A stretch of DNA of 40,863 nt, taken from the NCBI GenBank assembly GCA_021413735.1, contig JAIOPV010000033.1:1-40863 (forward strand), written 5' to 3'. The DNA comes from Planctomycetota bacterium (GTDB lineage Bacteria > Planctomycetota > Planctomycetia > Gemmatales > Gemmataceae). A program made the translations under genes and the position numbers. Below are positions 33,152-40,863 of the stretch, in pieces (within the stretch, counting starts at the first letter, position 1; each line of letters opens with the position of its first letter). Under the pieces are notes generated by a model. That model saw only the letters and a list, made by a program, of their open reading frames with translations. It did not search any database and was not told the DNA's origin.

Positions 33152-35494
33152 TCACTCCGCCTTCGCGGTTTCGGCGTACTCCTTCAACGCCTTCTCTTGC
33201 TTCGCCATCTCGACCCGCAACTCTTTCACTTTCGCCTGTCGCTTCTCGATCTCCGTCTCCTGGTCATCGAACTTCTTGACGTACCGCTTATACGCCTCCG
33301 ATTCCTTCGGTGCTCGCTCGATGTTCTTGCGGATGCGGTCCTGATCCTCGGCGATCTCCTTCAGCCCTTCCAACTGCTCCTCAATGCCCTTCTTGGCGTC
33401 CTCGATTTTGCGGTGGAATTCGAGCAACTTGGTCAGCACCGCCCGCACCGCAGGCTTGACGTGTTCGTTTTCCGAGTACGACCGCAAGACGCTGACGTCG
33501 AGCCTTTGGAGGGTCCATGTTTCCTTCGAGCCCCACTGTTCGACCACATCAAGCGTGGCCAGTTCCCCGGCCTTTACCGGCACATCAAAGCGGCGGAAGC
33601 TCCGCGTCTGGTCTGTCGCCTTCGCCGGGGCAACGAGCTTGCGCCCGTCGATCAACGGGTGCTCGATAATCACCAGCCGTTCCTGGGAGTTGCGATTGCG
33701 GACCAGATACTTTGCCGACGACTGGGAGTTGAATTCCGCGTGGAGGACGCCGCCCGTAATGCTGTTGGCGACCATGACGGATTTCTCGTCGCCGTCACGA
33801 CGAACCACCTCCGTGCCGAGGTCGATGGCGTAACTGACCAGTCGCGTTTCGCCGGGCTTCAGATCGGGTAGCCGGGCGTCGCCCGCAAACGTGCCGTTGT
33901 CGTAGACCGCGATTGGCCCCTGTGCGAGGTGCAGTTCGGTCTTGTTCTTGACCTGCAATCCCAGCAGCGGGTGCTTCGCGAGCACGGCGTTGTTGAAGAT
34001 GCTGACCCGCGAGCCTTCGAGCGTTTCATTCAGGATCGGCAGCAGTGCCGACTTCTGCCGGGGCAGCGAAACCGGCTCCTCGATCTTGTACTCGAACATG
34101 TCGCCGAGTCCGCCCTCGGCCGCTGCCAGCGCTCCGCTCTTTTTGTCGAGCGGGTCGCGAACCACTGGCTTCGGTTCCTGCTGGGCGTTCGGGTCGCGGC
34201 CGGCGTTGAGGTCGCCACGCTGACGGGCCAGGTAGTCCTCGAAGCTCAGGCGTTGACCGTAGAGCGTTCGCACGTCCGGTCGCGCGATTCGCGGTAGGTA
34301 GCCCGTGAGGTTGCCGCCCTGCAAGCCGAACTGCCCGCCGTAGTTCCCAATCTGCCCGCCCTGGTTCCCGAATTGATTGCTACCGAAGAAATTGCCCTGC
34401 CCGAGACCACCCTGAAAGCCGCCGCCAACACCAAGGCCACCCGCACCGAATCCCTGGTTTCCGGCACCGTTCCCGCCGAAGCCCTGGTTCTGGGCTGCGG
34501 CCATGCCCATCATGCCCACAGCAGGATTCAACCCGCCCTGATACATCGGCGGACGCAGCGACGCGAACAACTCCGGCTCCACCGTCGGTCGCGGCACGAA
34601 CAGCGGATCGTACATATCCATCTGGAACGTCATCGGCCGACCAGCGACAAGCCCGACCTTCACATTGTTCCAGTCCTCGTCGGTCGTGTTTTCGACCGAG
34701 GCATATCCTTGCAGTTTTAACGCACCCTTCGCGTCAACCGTCATGCGGTAGCTCGCTTTCCACAGCGGTGCCTCCATCACGTATCCGATCGCAACGCGAC
34801 GCTTGCCCGGCCCGCCGAACACCACCGACACCGTTTTCTTGTTGTCGCCACGCGATGCCGCCAGCAGTTCGAGTGCCTTCTTGAACTCGGCCTGAAGTTC
34901 TTGCCGCACGAACTTCAGTTTCTTCACTTGCTTCAACTCGACCGTTTGCAGGCCGTCTTCGGTGAGAAGGTTAATCTTCTCGCCGGGGTCGGTTGCCGCC
35001 GCCGGCCCCGCAGGTTGACGTTCGACACTTGCGAGCTGCCCGGTGATGATGCCGCCCGACTTGTCCGTGACTTCGATCTTCTCACCACGAACCTGATGCA
35101 GCAGTTGCCCCATGCTGGGGTTCTCGGTCACGTCCACTGCGAAGCCCTTGAGGGTGTACTCGATGGGCAGGCGGTTGTCGTAAGTGATGGTCTTGGGTTT
35201 GCCGCCCGCCGCGTCGGTGAGAATGAGGCTCTTGAGCAGATCGTTTACGTCGGCTTCGTCGAAGCGAAGATCGAGGCGAGCGTCGCCGGTGACTTCGCCT
35301 TCACGGTGGAAGTAGCCGATGCCCGCGTTAAACAGCACGACTCGCGTGAGCGGCAACTCGACCGCCGGCGCAGCTTTGATTTCAACGCGAGCAGCCTTGG
35401 GGGCGGGTTTCTCGTCGGGCTGACTTCGCACAGCCGGAGCGAGGAACAGCAAGACGACCGTTAAGGCGGCCAGTGGGATGATGTAGGGACGCAA
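33152..35494 (-). CDS. Secreted DUF4139-type protein with Gly/Asn/Gln-rich insert
   Basis: 780 residues from a TTG at 35494 with GAGG 6 nt upstream. A signal peptide (RPYIIPLAALTVVLLFLAPAV) precedes a region with ELPLTRVVLFNAGIGYFHREGEV, typical of the mucoidy-inhibitor-A/DUF4139 family; VGYVMEAPLWKASYRM-like text (here AIGYVMEAPLWKASYR) and EDWNNVKVGLVAG are further signatures. Between about residues 325 and 395 is a low-complexity Gly/Asn/Gln/Phe segment with repeats such as NQGFGGNGAGNQGFGAGG. The last 130 residues form a coiled coil (KIEDAKKGIEEQLEGLKEIAEDQ...). Probably an exported structural or envelope protein; no enzymatic residue known. Confidence 0.85.
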   Translation of the reverse strand: MRPYIIPLAALTVVLLFLAPAVRSQPDEKPAPKAARVEIKAAPAVELPLTRVVLFNAGIGYFHREGEVTGDARLDLRFDEADVNDLLKSLILTDAAGGKPKTITYDNRLPIEYTLKGFAVDVTENPSMGQLLHQVRGEKIEVTDKSGGIITGQLASVERQPAGPAAATDPGEKINLLTEDGLQTVELKQVKKLKFVRQELQAEFKKALELLAASRGDNKKTVSVVFGGPGKRRVAIGYVMEAPLWKASYRMTVDAKGALKLQGYASVENTTDEDWNNVKVGLVAGRPMTFQMDMYDPLFVPRPTVEPELFASLRPPMYQGGLNPAVGMMGMAAAQNQGFGGNGAGNQGFGAGGLGVGGGFQGGLGQGNFFGSNQFGNQGGQIGNYGGQFGLQGGNLTGYLPRIARPDVRTLYGQRLSFEDYLARQRGDLNAGRDPNAQQEPKPVVRDPLDKKSGALAAAEGGLGDMFEYKIEEPVSLPRQKSALLPILNETLEGSRVSIFNNAVLAKHPLLGLQVKNKTELHLAQGPIAVYDNGTFAGDARLPDLKPGETRLVSYAIDLGTEVVRRDGDEKSVMVANSITGGVLHAEFNSQSSAKYLVRNRNSQERLVIIEHPLIDGRKLVAPAKATDQTRSFRRFDVPVKAGELATLDVVEQWGSKETWTLQRLDVSVLRSYSENEHVKPAVRAVLTKLLEFHRKIEDAKKGIEEQLEGLKEIAEDQDRIRKNIERAPKESEAYKRYVKKFDDQETEIEKRQAKVKELRVEMAKQEKALKEYAETAKAE

Positions 35495-35579
35495 AGGTGA
35501 ACCTCGTGGTAAGGAGAGAACACGACCACACGCAAGTGAAACGGCAGGACCGCTTCGGCGTTGGTTGGGTTATGAAGAC

Positions 35580-35616
35580 GGGTTAGCGGTCGCCCCGTTG
35601 GAGCGACCGCTAACCC
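35580..35616. repeat. 14-bp inverted repeat in the 35495-35828 gene-free stretch
   Basis: GGGTTAGCGGTCGC (35580-35593) pairs perfectly with GCGACCGCTAACCC (35603-35616), loop 9 nt. It lies between the divergent DUF4139 gene and the NRPS operon, so it is not a simple terminator of either. Apart from this repeat, 35495-35828 holds only the presumed promoter regions of the two transcription units, without motifs that I can place firmly. Confidence 0.6.
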
Positions 35617-35828
35617 GAACGTGCCCGAATTCTGTCTTTTCCCGTGCTGTCCGTTCCGCCTCATCCGCCTGCCATAACCGTACAATAACCACCTCCCTGA
35701 TCCGATGATCGGGTTTGCTGAACTCGGAGTCACTCCCATGCCGCTCCGAATCGGCAAGGATTTTCGTTTGTTTTTGGTCACTCGCTGCTCGCCGGGTTTT
35801 GCCGCCTCACGCAAAATCATCCGCCACG

Positions 35829-35942
35829 ATGGCGGCCGATGAAGATGAAAAATTCCTCACGCTCGAAACACGGGTTTCGGCCGAGGGTTCAGTGCTTAGA
35901 GCTCGTTCGGTAGCGACTGATGTTCCGCAAGGTGACTATTAA
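35829..35942 (+). CDS. 37-residue ORF coupled to the Pls-like synthetase
   Basis: ATG 35829 to TAA 35940-35942, whose last A is the first base of the synthetase ATG (TAATG). The peptide, AADEDEKFLTLETRVSAEG then SVLRARSVATDVPQGDY, is acidic at the N-terminus with no membrane segment. The frame is open upstream to 35715 but that part lacks a start signal. The overlap implies translational coupling. It could be a leader controlling the synthetase, or a small partner protein; MbtH-like proteins often sit here in NRPS operons, but this one is too short and lacks the MbtH Trp residues. Confidence 0.5.
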   Translation: MAADEDEKFLTLETRVSAEGSVLRARSVATDVPQGDY

Positions 35943-38900
35943 TGCCGCACGGTGTGACCTCTCCACGCCAGTCTGGGAAGATGGTTTTGCGAGATGAGTT
36001 CGACGACGAACCGCGACTGCTCCACGAATTCTTCACCCGAGCAGCCCGACGCTGGCCGGGGAACGTTGCCATTGATGTTCCGCCGTCGCCTTCACACCCA
36101 CAGCGTCGCACCCTCACATACTCCGAACTCGACCGGCAATCCGACGCGCTCGCTGCGTACCTCCGCGAGTTCGTGACGGGTGAATACGTCGTTGCGGTCA
36201 TCCTTCCGCGAAACTCCGAACACGTCTACCTCGCACAGCTCGCGATCCTCAAAGCAGGCGCGGCGTACGTGTGCGTCGATCCGTCGTTCCCCGATATTCA
36301 GGTGAACACGATCCTCGCTGACGCTCGCCCGGTGGCTGTGCTGACCGATGCCGTCGGGCTGAGTCGAACCCGCGGTCTCGACGCCTTCCAGGGCTGCGTT
36401 GTGGATGTGGTTGGCTGGGCGGCGAAGATCGACACTCGCGTCTCGACACTCGCTCCAGCAAGTTGGCTCACGCCGAGCAGTCTCGCGTACGTGATCTACA
36501 CCTCCGGCACCACGGGTCGCCCCAAGGGCGTGATGATCGAACACGCGGCTGTCGCGAATCTCGTTCGCGGCGATCTCGCCACGTTCCCCGCGAAGCCCAA
36601 CGACCGCGTCTCCCAAAACTCCTCATGCGCCTACGATTCGAGCGTCGCGGAAATCTGGATGGCGTTCGCGGCCGGTGCCACACTCGTCGTCATGGATGAT
36701 GATGTAATACGCCTCGGACCGGACCTCGCCTCGTGGATGCGAGCCGAGCGAATCAGCGTGTTCTCCCCACCGCCAACGCTGCTTCGCACAAGCGGTTGCG
36801 AGAACCCGAAACTCGCGCTGCCAGAGTTGACTCGCCTGCACGTTGGGGGTGAACCGCTCCCGCGCGATGTCGCCGACCGCTGGGCACCCGGCAAAACCTT
36901 CGTCAACGATTACGGCCCCACCGAGTGCTCCGTCGTTGCGCTGCGGGCTGTGATTCGTGCTGGCGATGAGATCACGATTGGGAAGCCCGTGCCCGGCATT
37001 CTCGCGTGGGTCTTGAACGAACGTCTTGAAGAAGTGGCGACTGGCGAAACGGGTGAACTCTGTCTCGGCGGTGCGGGACTTGCTCGCGGTTACCTGAACG
37101 ACGCCGAACTCACGGCTCGCAAGTTCCCGGTTCATCCCCGATTCGGTCGCATTTACCGCACGGGCGATCTCGTTCACCGCGACGCCGACGGCAACTACCA
37201 CTGCCACGGCCGCATTGACTCGCAGGTGAAGATTCGCGGTTATCGCATCGAACTGGAAGCGATCGAGTCGAGGCTCGCGGCATGTGCTGGCGTGCGTGAA
37301 GCCGCTTGCCGCGTGCAAGGCGAAGGACCGCAACAGCAGATCGTGGCGTTCATTGTGCCCATCGATCCGGCGAATCCGCCGCACTTCGACGACCTGAAAA
37401 CGGCAGTGCGTGTGCAGCTTCCCGAATACACCGTGCCTGCACATTTCGGGCTGCTGGCGTCGCTACCAACAGCCGTCAGTGGCAAGCTGAATCGGCGGGC
37501 GTTGCCGACCCTGGAGATTCACGCCCCCGAACCACGCGGGCACATCGTCGACCCACGCGACGAGTTCGAGCAGAAACTCGCCGTCGCCGTCCAGCGCGTG
37601 TTTGACCTGAAGGAACGCGTCTCGGTCGATCACGATTTCTTCAACGATCTCGGCGGCGATTCGCTGCGTGCCGCCATGCTGATCTCGACGCTACGCGATG
37701 ACCCCGCAACGGCTTCGCTCACAGTCCGCGACCTGTACGAAGCCCGCACCATCGCGGGACTGGCGAAACGTGCCCGACCGCTCACGGCACACAAGGTTGC
37801 CACGACCGAACCCACGCCACGAGTGAATCCATTCTTAGCGACCGTGGTGCAGATGTCGTGGTTGTTAATCGGGCTGGTGATTGCGGGACCGCTGCTTTAT
37901 CTGCTGGCGTTCCATGTCGTTCCCGATCTGGCCCAAAGCCTTGGGCTGAACTCGTTCCTGCTCGCGACGCCGTTGATGTACGCGAGCGGCATCTGCCTGT
38001 ATCTCGTTGGCTCCGTGGTCTTCGCCGTGCTGGTGAAGAAGGCTTTGATCGGCCGGTATCAACCGACCCGTGCGCCGGTTTGGGGGAGCTTCTATGTCCG
38101 CAACTGGATCGTTCAGCAAACCGTGCGGATCATTCCCTGGCAACTCCTCGAAGGCACCGTTTTTCAGAGCGTCGTGTTGCGCGCACTGGGTGCAAAAATC
38201 GGTTACGGCGTACACATTCACCGCGGCGTAAACCTGACGCAAGGCGGCTGGGATCTGCTGGAGATTGGTGACAACGTCACCATCAGTCGAGATGCGACGA
38301 TTCGACTCTTCGATCTCGAAGATGGGCAGATCATCGTTGGGCCGATCAGCATCGGAACCGATTGCACGCTCGATGTTCGTGCGGGAGTTGCCCCCGATAC
38401 CTGCATGAAACCTAACAGCTATCTCGCAGCGCAAGCGTACCTGCAATCGGGCGACACGGTCCCCGAGGGGAAACGCTGGGCGGGCATTCCCGCTGCCCCC
38501 GCTGGCGAGGCTCCCCCGGCTCCTGAGTTACCCGAGGGCAGTCGCGAGATGTCGCCGGTGATGCACGGTATCGTGCTGTTCGCGGCGCGGCTGCTGCTCG
38601 CCGGTATGACGATGTTGCCGTTGGTGCTCATTGCAATGGCGTATTGCTCGATCCAGGGGATCGACACCGGCGTTGCGACCGAATGGCTCCTGCATCCCTC
38701 GATTGATGTCGAGGAATTCTTGGTCTCGGCGCTGCTGGTCGTGTGCATCATTCCCGCGATGCTCGTCTCTCGCTGCTTCTCGATACGAACGCTCGGAAAG
38801 ATTCCCGAAGGCGTGGTGAGTCGGTGGAGCCTGACGTACATTCGCGTGATCCTGAAGCGCGACATTCTTGACTGGTCGAACGACTGGCTCAACGGCACGC

Positions 38901-39955
38901 TGATGTGGCGTGTCTGGCTGCGTGGTGCGGGGATGAAAATTGGTCGCGACACGGAGTTGAGCACGATCTTCGACACGATTCCGGAGTTGGTCGAGCTCGG
39001 TTCGGGGACGTTCTTCGCAGATGGAATTTACCTTGGCTCGCCGGTCGTTCACCGTGGCACCGTGACCCTCGCTCGCACGAAACTCGGCGACGGCGTCTTT
39101 TTGGGGAACTATGCGATCATCCCCGCTGGTCAGACGATTCCGAGTGGAGTGTTGCTGGGCGTCTGCACAGTGGCGGACGATCGGATCATCGCTCCTGGCA
39201 CGTCGTGGTTTGGGGAACCGCCGTTCGAGCTGCCGAAGCGTGAGATCGTGGAAGCCGACGCCAGCCTGACGCACAAGCCGTCGTGGATTCGATACGTGAA
39301 CCGCGTCTTCTGGGAACTGTTGCGATTCGCGATTCCGCTCGTGCCAATGCTGTTGATCCTTGCGTGGTTCGCGGCCATCGAGATGGCGGAGCCAGAGGTT
39401 TCCTTTGAGGTACTCGTTTTCGGCGTGGTGCCGTTGCTCGATCTGGGTTTCTTACTGGCGTTGGCGTTCCTTGGGCTTGCGATGAAGTGGTTCCTGCTCG
39501 GTCGCGTTCGCCCGGCGACACATATGCTCTGGTCGTGTTGGTGCAGCCGGTGGGACTTTAACTACACGGCGTTTCATCACCTTGCGGTAACTCCGGCACA
39601 GACGCTCGAAGGCACTGTACTGTTGAACTGGTATCTCCGAGCGCTCGGCGTGAAACTCGGGCGAAACGTGATTGTGGGAGACGTATTCGCGTTTGTTGTT
39701 GATCCGGACATGATCGAAGTGCAGGACGGCGCCACGGTGAACTGTCTGTTCCAGGCTCACACGTTTGAGGATCGGGTCTTGAAGCTTGATCGCGTTGTGA
39801 TCGGGAAGAACGCATCGGTGGGAACCGGTGCTGTGCTGCTGTATGGCTGTCACATTGGCGATGGCGCTCGAGTTCTTGGGCATAGCGTTGTGATGAAGCG
39901 CGAGCGACTGCAACCGGATCATGTCTATGCTGGCTGCCCAACCCGTCTGATTTGA
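35942..39955 (+). CDS. Membrane non-ribosomal peptide synthetase of the Pls (poly-lysine synthetase) architecture
   Basis: 1337 residues. Adenylation domain, about residues 20-520: A3 YTSGTTGRPKGV, A4 YDSSVAE keeping Asp235 (GrsA numbering) for the amino group, A5 NDYGPTE, A7 YRTGDLV, A8 GRIDSQVKIRGYRIELEAIE, A10 Lys in SGKLNRRAL. Thiolation domain: Ser574 in DLGGDSLRAA. No condensation or thioesterase domain follows. The C-terminal 700 residues have six or so membrane segments (first WLLIGLVIAGPLLYLLAFHV) alternating with three hexapeptide-like soluble blocks (GAKIGYGVHI, GMKIGRDTEL, GVKLGRNVIVGD), the TIGR02353 NRPS terminal region. Poly-epsilon-lysine synthetase has this layout, making an isopeptide homopolymer. 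The monomer here is not predictable. Confidence 0.9.
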   Translation: MPHGVTSPRQSGKMVLRDEFDDEPRLLHEFFTRAARRWPGNVAIDVPPSPSHPQRRTLTYSELDRQSDALAAYLREFVTGEYVVAVILPRNSEHVYLAQLAILKAGAAYVCVDPSFPDIQVNTILADARPVAVLTDAVGLSRTRGLDAFQGCVVDVVGWAAKIDTRVSTLAPASWLTPSSLAYVIYTSGTTGRPKGVMIEHAAVANLVRGDLATFPAKPNDRVSQNSSCAYDSSVAEIWMAFAAGATLVVMDDDVIRLGPDLASWMRAERISVFSPPPTLLRTSGCENPKLALPELTRLHVGGEPLPRDVADRWAPGKTFVNDYGPTECSVVALRAVIRAGDEITIGKPVPGILAWVLNERLEEVATGETGELCLGGAGLARGYLNDAELTARKFPVHPRFGRIYRTGDLVHRDADGNYHCHGRIDSQVKIRGYRIELEAIESRLAACAGVREAACRVQGEGPQQQIVAFIVPIDPANPPHFDDLKTAVRVQLPEYTVPAHFGLLASLPTAVSGKLNRRALPTLEIHAPEPRGHIVDPRDEFEQKLAVAVQRVFDLKERVSVDHDFFNDLGGDSLRAAMLISTLRDDPATASLTVRDLYEARTIAGLAKRARPLTAHKVATTEPTPRVNPFLATVVQMSWLLIGLVIAGPLLYLLAFHVVPDLAQSLGLNSFLLATPLMYASGICLYLVGSVVFAVLVKKALIGRYQPTRAPVWGSFYVRNWIVQQTVRIIPWQLLEGTVFQSVVLRALGAKIGYGVHIHRGVNLTQGGWDLLEIGDNVTISRDATIRLFDLEDGQIIVGPISIGTDCTLDVRAGVAPDTCMKPNSYLAAQAYLQSGDTVPEGKRWAGIPAAPAGEAPPAPELPEGSREMSPVMHGIVLFAARLLLAGMTMLPLVLIAMAYCSIQGIDTGVATEWLLHPSIDVEEFLVSALLVVCIIPAMLVSRCFSIRTLGKIPEGVVSRWSLTYIRVILKRDILDWSNDWLNGTLMWRVWLRGAGMKIGRDTELSTIFDTIPELVELGSGTFFADGIYLGSPVVHRGTVTLARTKLGDGVFLGNYAIIPAGQTIPSGVLLGVCTVADDRIIAPGTSWFGEPPFELPKREIVEADASLTHKPSWIRYVNRVFWELLRFAIPLVPMLLILAWFAAIEMAEPEVSFEVLVFGVVPLLDLGFLLALAFLGLAMKWFLLGRVRPATHMLWSCWCSRWDFNYTAFHHLAVTPAQTLEGTVLLNWYLRALGVKLGRNVIVGDVFAFVVDPDMIEVQDGATVNCLFQAHTFEDRVLKLDRVVIGKNASVGTGAVLLYGCHIGDGARVLGHSVVMKRERLQPDHVYAGCPTRLI

Positions 39956-40118
39956 GAAGTTGGTCGAGGGTTCGCGAGCGTCGAGGCGCAAGCCCGACGG
40001 TGTCCGCGAAACCGCCCGCGTCACGAACTCAGCCATCGGACTAAGGATCGACGCTCACCAAAGCTGAGCGATTCAAGCACAGCAATTCACCCATCTAAGG
40101 CCAGCACTGGACAATTGG

Positions 40119-40163
40119 AATCTTAGTCGCTAAGATTAATATCATAGAGTTGACTTTCAACTC
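40119..40163. promoter_or_regulatory. Paired palindromes upstream of the small basic gene: putative operators
   Basis: AATCTTAG-TCG-CTAAGATT (40119-40137) is a perfect 8-bp palindrome with a 3-nt spacer. A second, GAGTTGA-CTT-TCAACTC (40147-40163), is a perfect 7-bp one with a 3-nt spacer, 10 bases later. Both are AT-rich compared with the surroundings and lie 21-65 bp before the ATG. TTGACT within the second resembles a -35 box. They suit dimeric repressor sites. Confidence 0.5.
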
Positions 40164-40183
40164 CACGTTAGTCGGAGATTAGC

Positions 40184-40516
40184 ATGTCAAAGAAGAGTCC
40201 TTCCGAGAACGGCGCGCCTGTCAACAAGTCAGACGCGATCCGAGATTACTTGGGCACAAACCCCAAGGCAAACTCGAAAGAAGTCGTCGCAGCGCTGGGT
40301 GAAAAAGGAATCAAGGTTGCGCCATCTCTGATTTACTTCGTGAAGAGTCGGGCCAGCCATGCGAAGCGGAAAGCTCGTCGCGAGCAGATGGCCGAGGGTC
40401 TGAGCAAGTCGGGCGTGGTGACTCCAGTGGATTTGGTGATCCGCGTCAAGAACCTCGCCAACGAAGTCGGCGGAATCAAGAACCTCAAGAAACTGGTCGA
40501 TGTGTTGGCCGAGTAG
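40184..40516 (+). CDS. Small basic DNA-binding-like protein, 110 aa
   Basis: 110 residues from ATG 40184 with GGAG 6 nt upstream (40174-40177). Residues 15-60 (KSDAIRDYLGTNPKANSKEVVAALGEKGIKVAPSLIYFVKS) have a winged-helix pattern of the kind found in small planctomycete proteins; then a Lys/Arg-rich stretch (KRKARREQM) and a C-terminal helix pair (VDLVIRVKNLANEVGGIKNLKKLVDVLAE). It is likely nucleoid-associated or a transcription regulator; the two palindromes upstream suggest autoregulation. The family is known mainly as hypothetical and the function is inferred. Confidence 0.75.
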   Translation: MSKKSPSENGAPVNKSDAIRDYLGTNPKANSKEVVAALGEKGIKVAPSLIYFVKSRASHAKRKARREQMAEGLSKSGVVTPVDLVIRVKNLANEVGGIKNLKKLVDVLAE

Positions 40517-40820
40517 TCTTCGCCGTTCAACACGTTGATTGCATCAATCGTCGGCTCATCACACGCACCACCAGCCACTCGCTGGTCACTTCGGTGCGTC
40601 GCAACAAATCACTTCATTCACAGGCACGCTGGTTGTTACTGAAGCGTTGCGCCATCTTTTGCGAGCCGACGTTATACTCCGCTTGTCAGTGGCCCTTCCG
40701 CTCCAACACAGAAGGTGAACCAGGTTCTTCCGTTTTTAGGTGCGGAACCAGGCGATTTGGCCGTTGGAGCCTAAAGTAGTGGCAGTTGGCAGCGAGCCGA
40801 TTTTTGCCAGGGATGGACTC

Positions 40821-40863
40821 ATGGCCACCACTTCAACGGTTGAAATTCAAGTCGATGTGCCCG
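40821..40863 (+). CDS. 5' end of a gene running off the window
   Basis: ATG 40821 (MATTSTVEIQVDVP) follows AGGGATGG at suitable spacing and the frame is open to the edge. The 14 residues visible do not identify a family. The 304-bp stretch before it (40517-40820) has no gene; TTATACT near 40671-40677 could be a -10 box but its -35 is not clear. Confidence 0.5.
   Translation, partial: MATTSTVEIQVDVP

Noticed and set aside
40594-40779. Plus-strand 61-codon open frame before the last gene
   Set aside because: No ribosome binding site, no recognisable sequence, and it covers the likely promoter region of the next gene.
1-40863. tRNA, rRNA genes or CRISPR arrays
   Set aside because: No tRNA T-loop pattern, rRNA-like sequence or regularly spaced short direct repeat was seen by eye; a tRNAscan/Infernal and CRISPR search would be needed for certainty.

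Overview
The window reads as a chromosomal segment of a planctomycete, most likely of the Gemmataceae. The evidence is a TIGR02996 (Gemmata/planctomycete) domain protein, two Ser/Thr protein kinases (one with a propeller tail), a DUF1080 protein, a secreted PQQ-like propeller, Tat-exported prenyltransferase-repeat proteins, Uma2 and DUF4139 proteins, high GC, few operons and many intergenic palindromes. No rRNA, tRNA or CRISPR array was seen.

Bases 1-4565 are the end of an integrative element: small hypothetical and helix-turn-helix genes, a frameshifted DUF3820 gene, an excisionase-like gene and a tyrosine integrase. It abuts the 3' end of mnmE, where a tandem 22-bp repeat encodes the MnmE tail (RFCIGK-stop) twice with only synonymous changes. 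This is the site class used by Salmonella genomic island SGI1. The other end of the element lies outside the window.

Bases 4566-20532 hold mnmE, translationally coupled to a frameshifted DUF2007 membrane gene, an M32 carboxypeptidase, two convergent Ser/Thr kinases, an ankyrin protein, an AAA+ protein with an altered Walker B, a Uma2 nuclease, a PLP enzyme of the cysteine synthase family, two tandem Tat-exported prenyltransferase-repeat paralogues, a stand-alone Clp N-domain protein and a secreted protein of unknown function. Bases 20677-30539 hold a multi-PAS hybrid histidine kinase, a retropepsin-like gene with an apparent nonsense codon, a PQQ propeller, an alpha/beta hydrolase, a Nudix hydrolase, the TIGR02996 protein, a lone CoA-transferase beta subunit divergent from a fatty-acid desaturase, and a deoxyribosyltransferase-like protein.

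Bases 30894-40863 hold a DUF1080 protein, a GDSL hydrolase relic, an IS630-type element inserted in the loop of a palindrome, a DUF4139 protein, and a 1337-residue membrane NRPS of the Pls (epsilon-poly-lysine synthetase) architecture preceded by a stop/start-overlapping 37-codon ORF. A small basic protein behind two palindromic putative operators and the start of a further gene end the window.

Two themes run through it. First, several intergenic elements consist of two facing hairpins, each arm itself a palindrome, as in REPIN/BIME elements; one further palindrome lies in frame inside a kinase domain. Second, four genes carry an apparent frameshift, nonsense codon or deletion (near 1424, 6322, 24181 and 31546). 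These may be real decay or sequence error and should be checked against reads.
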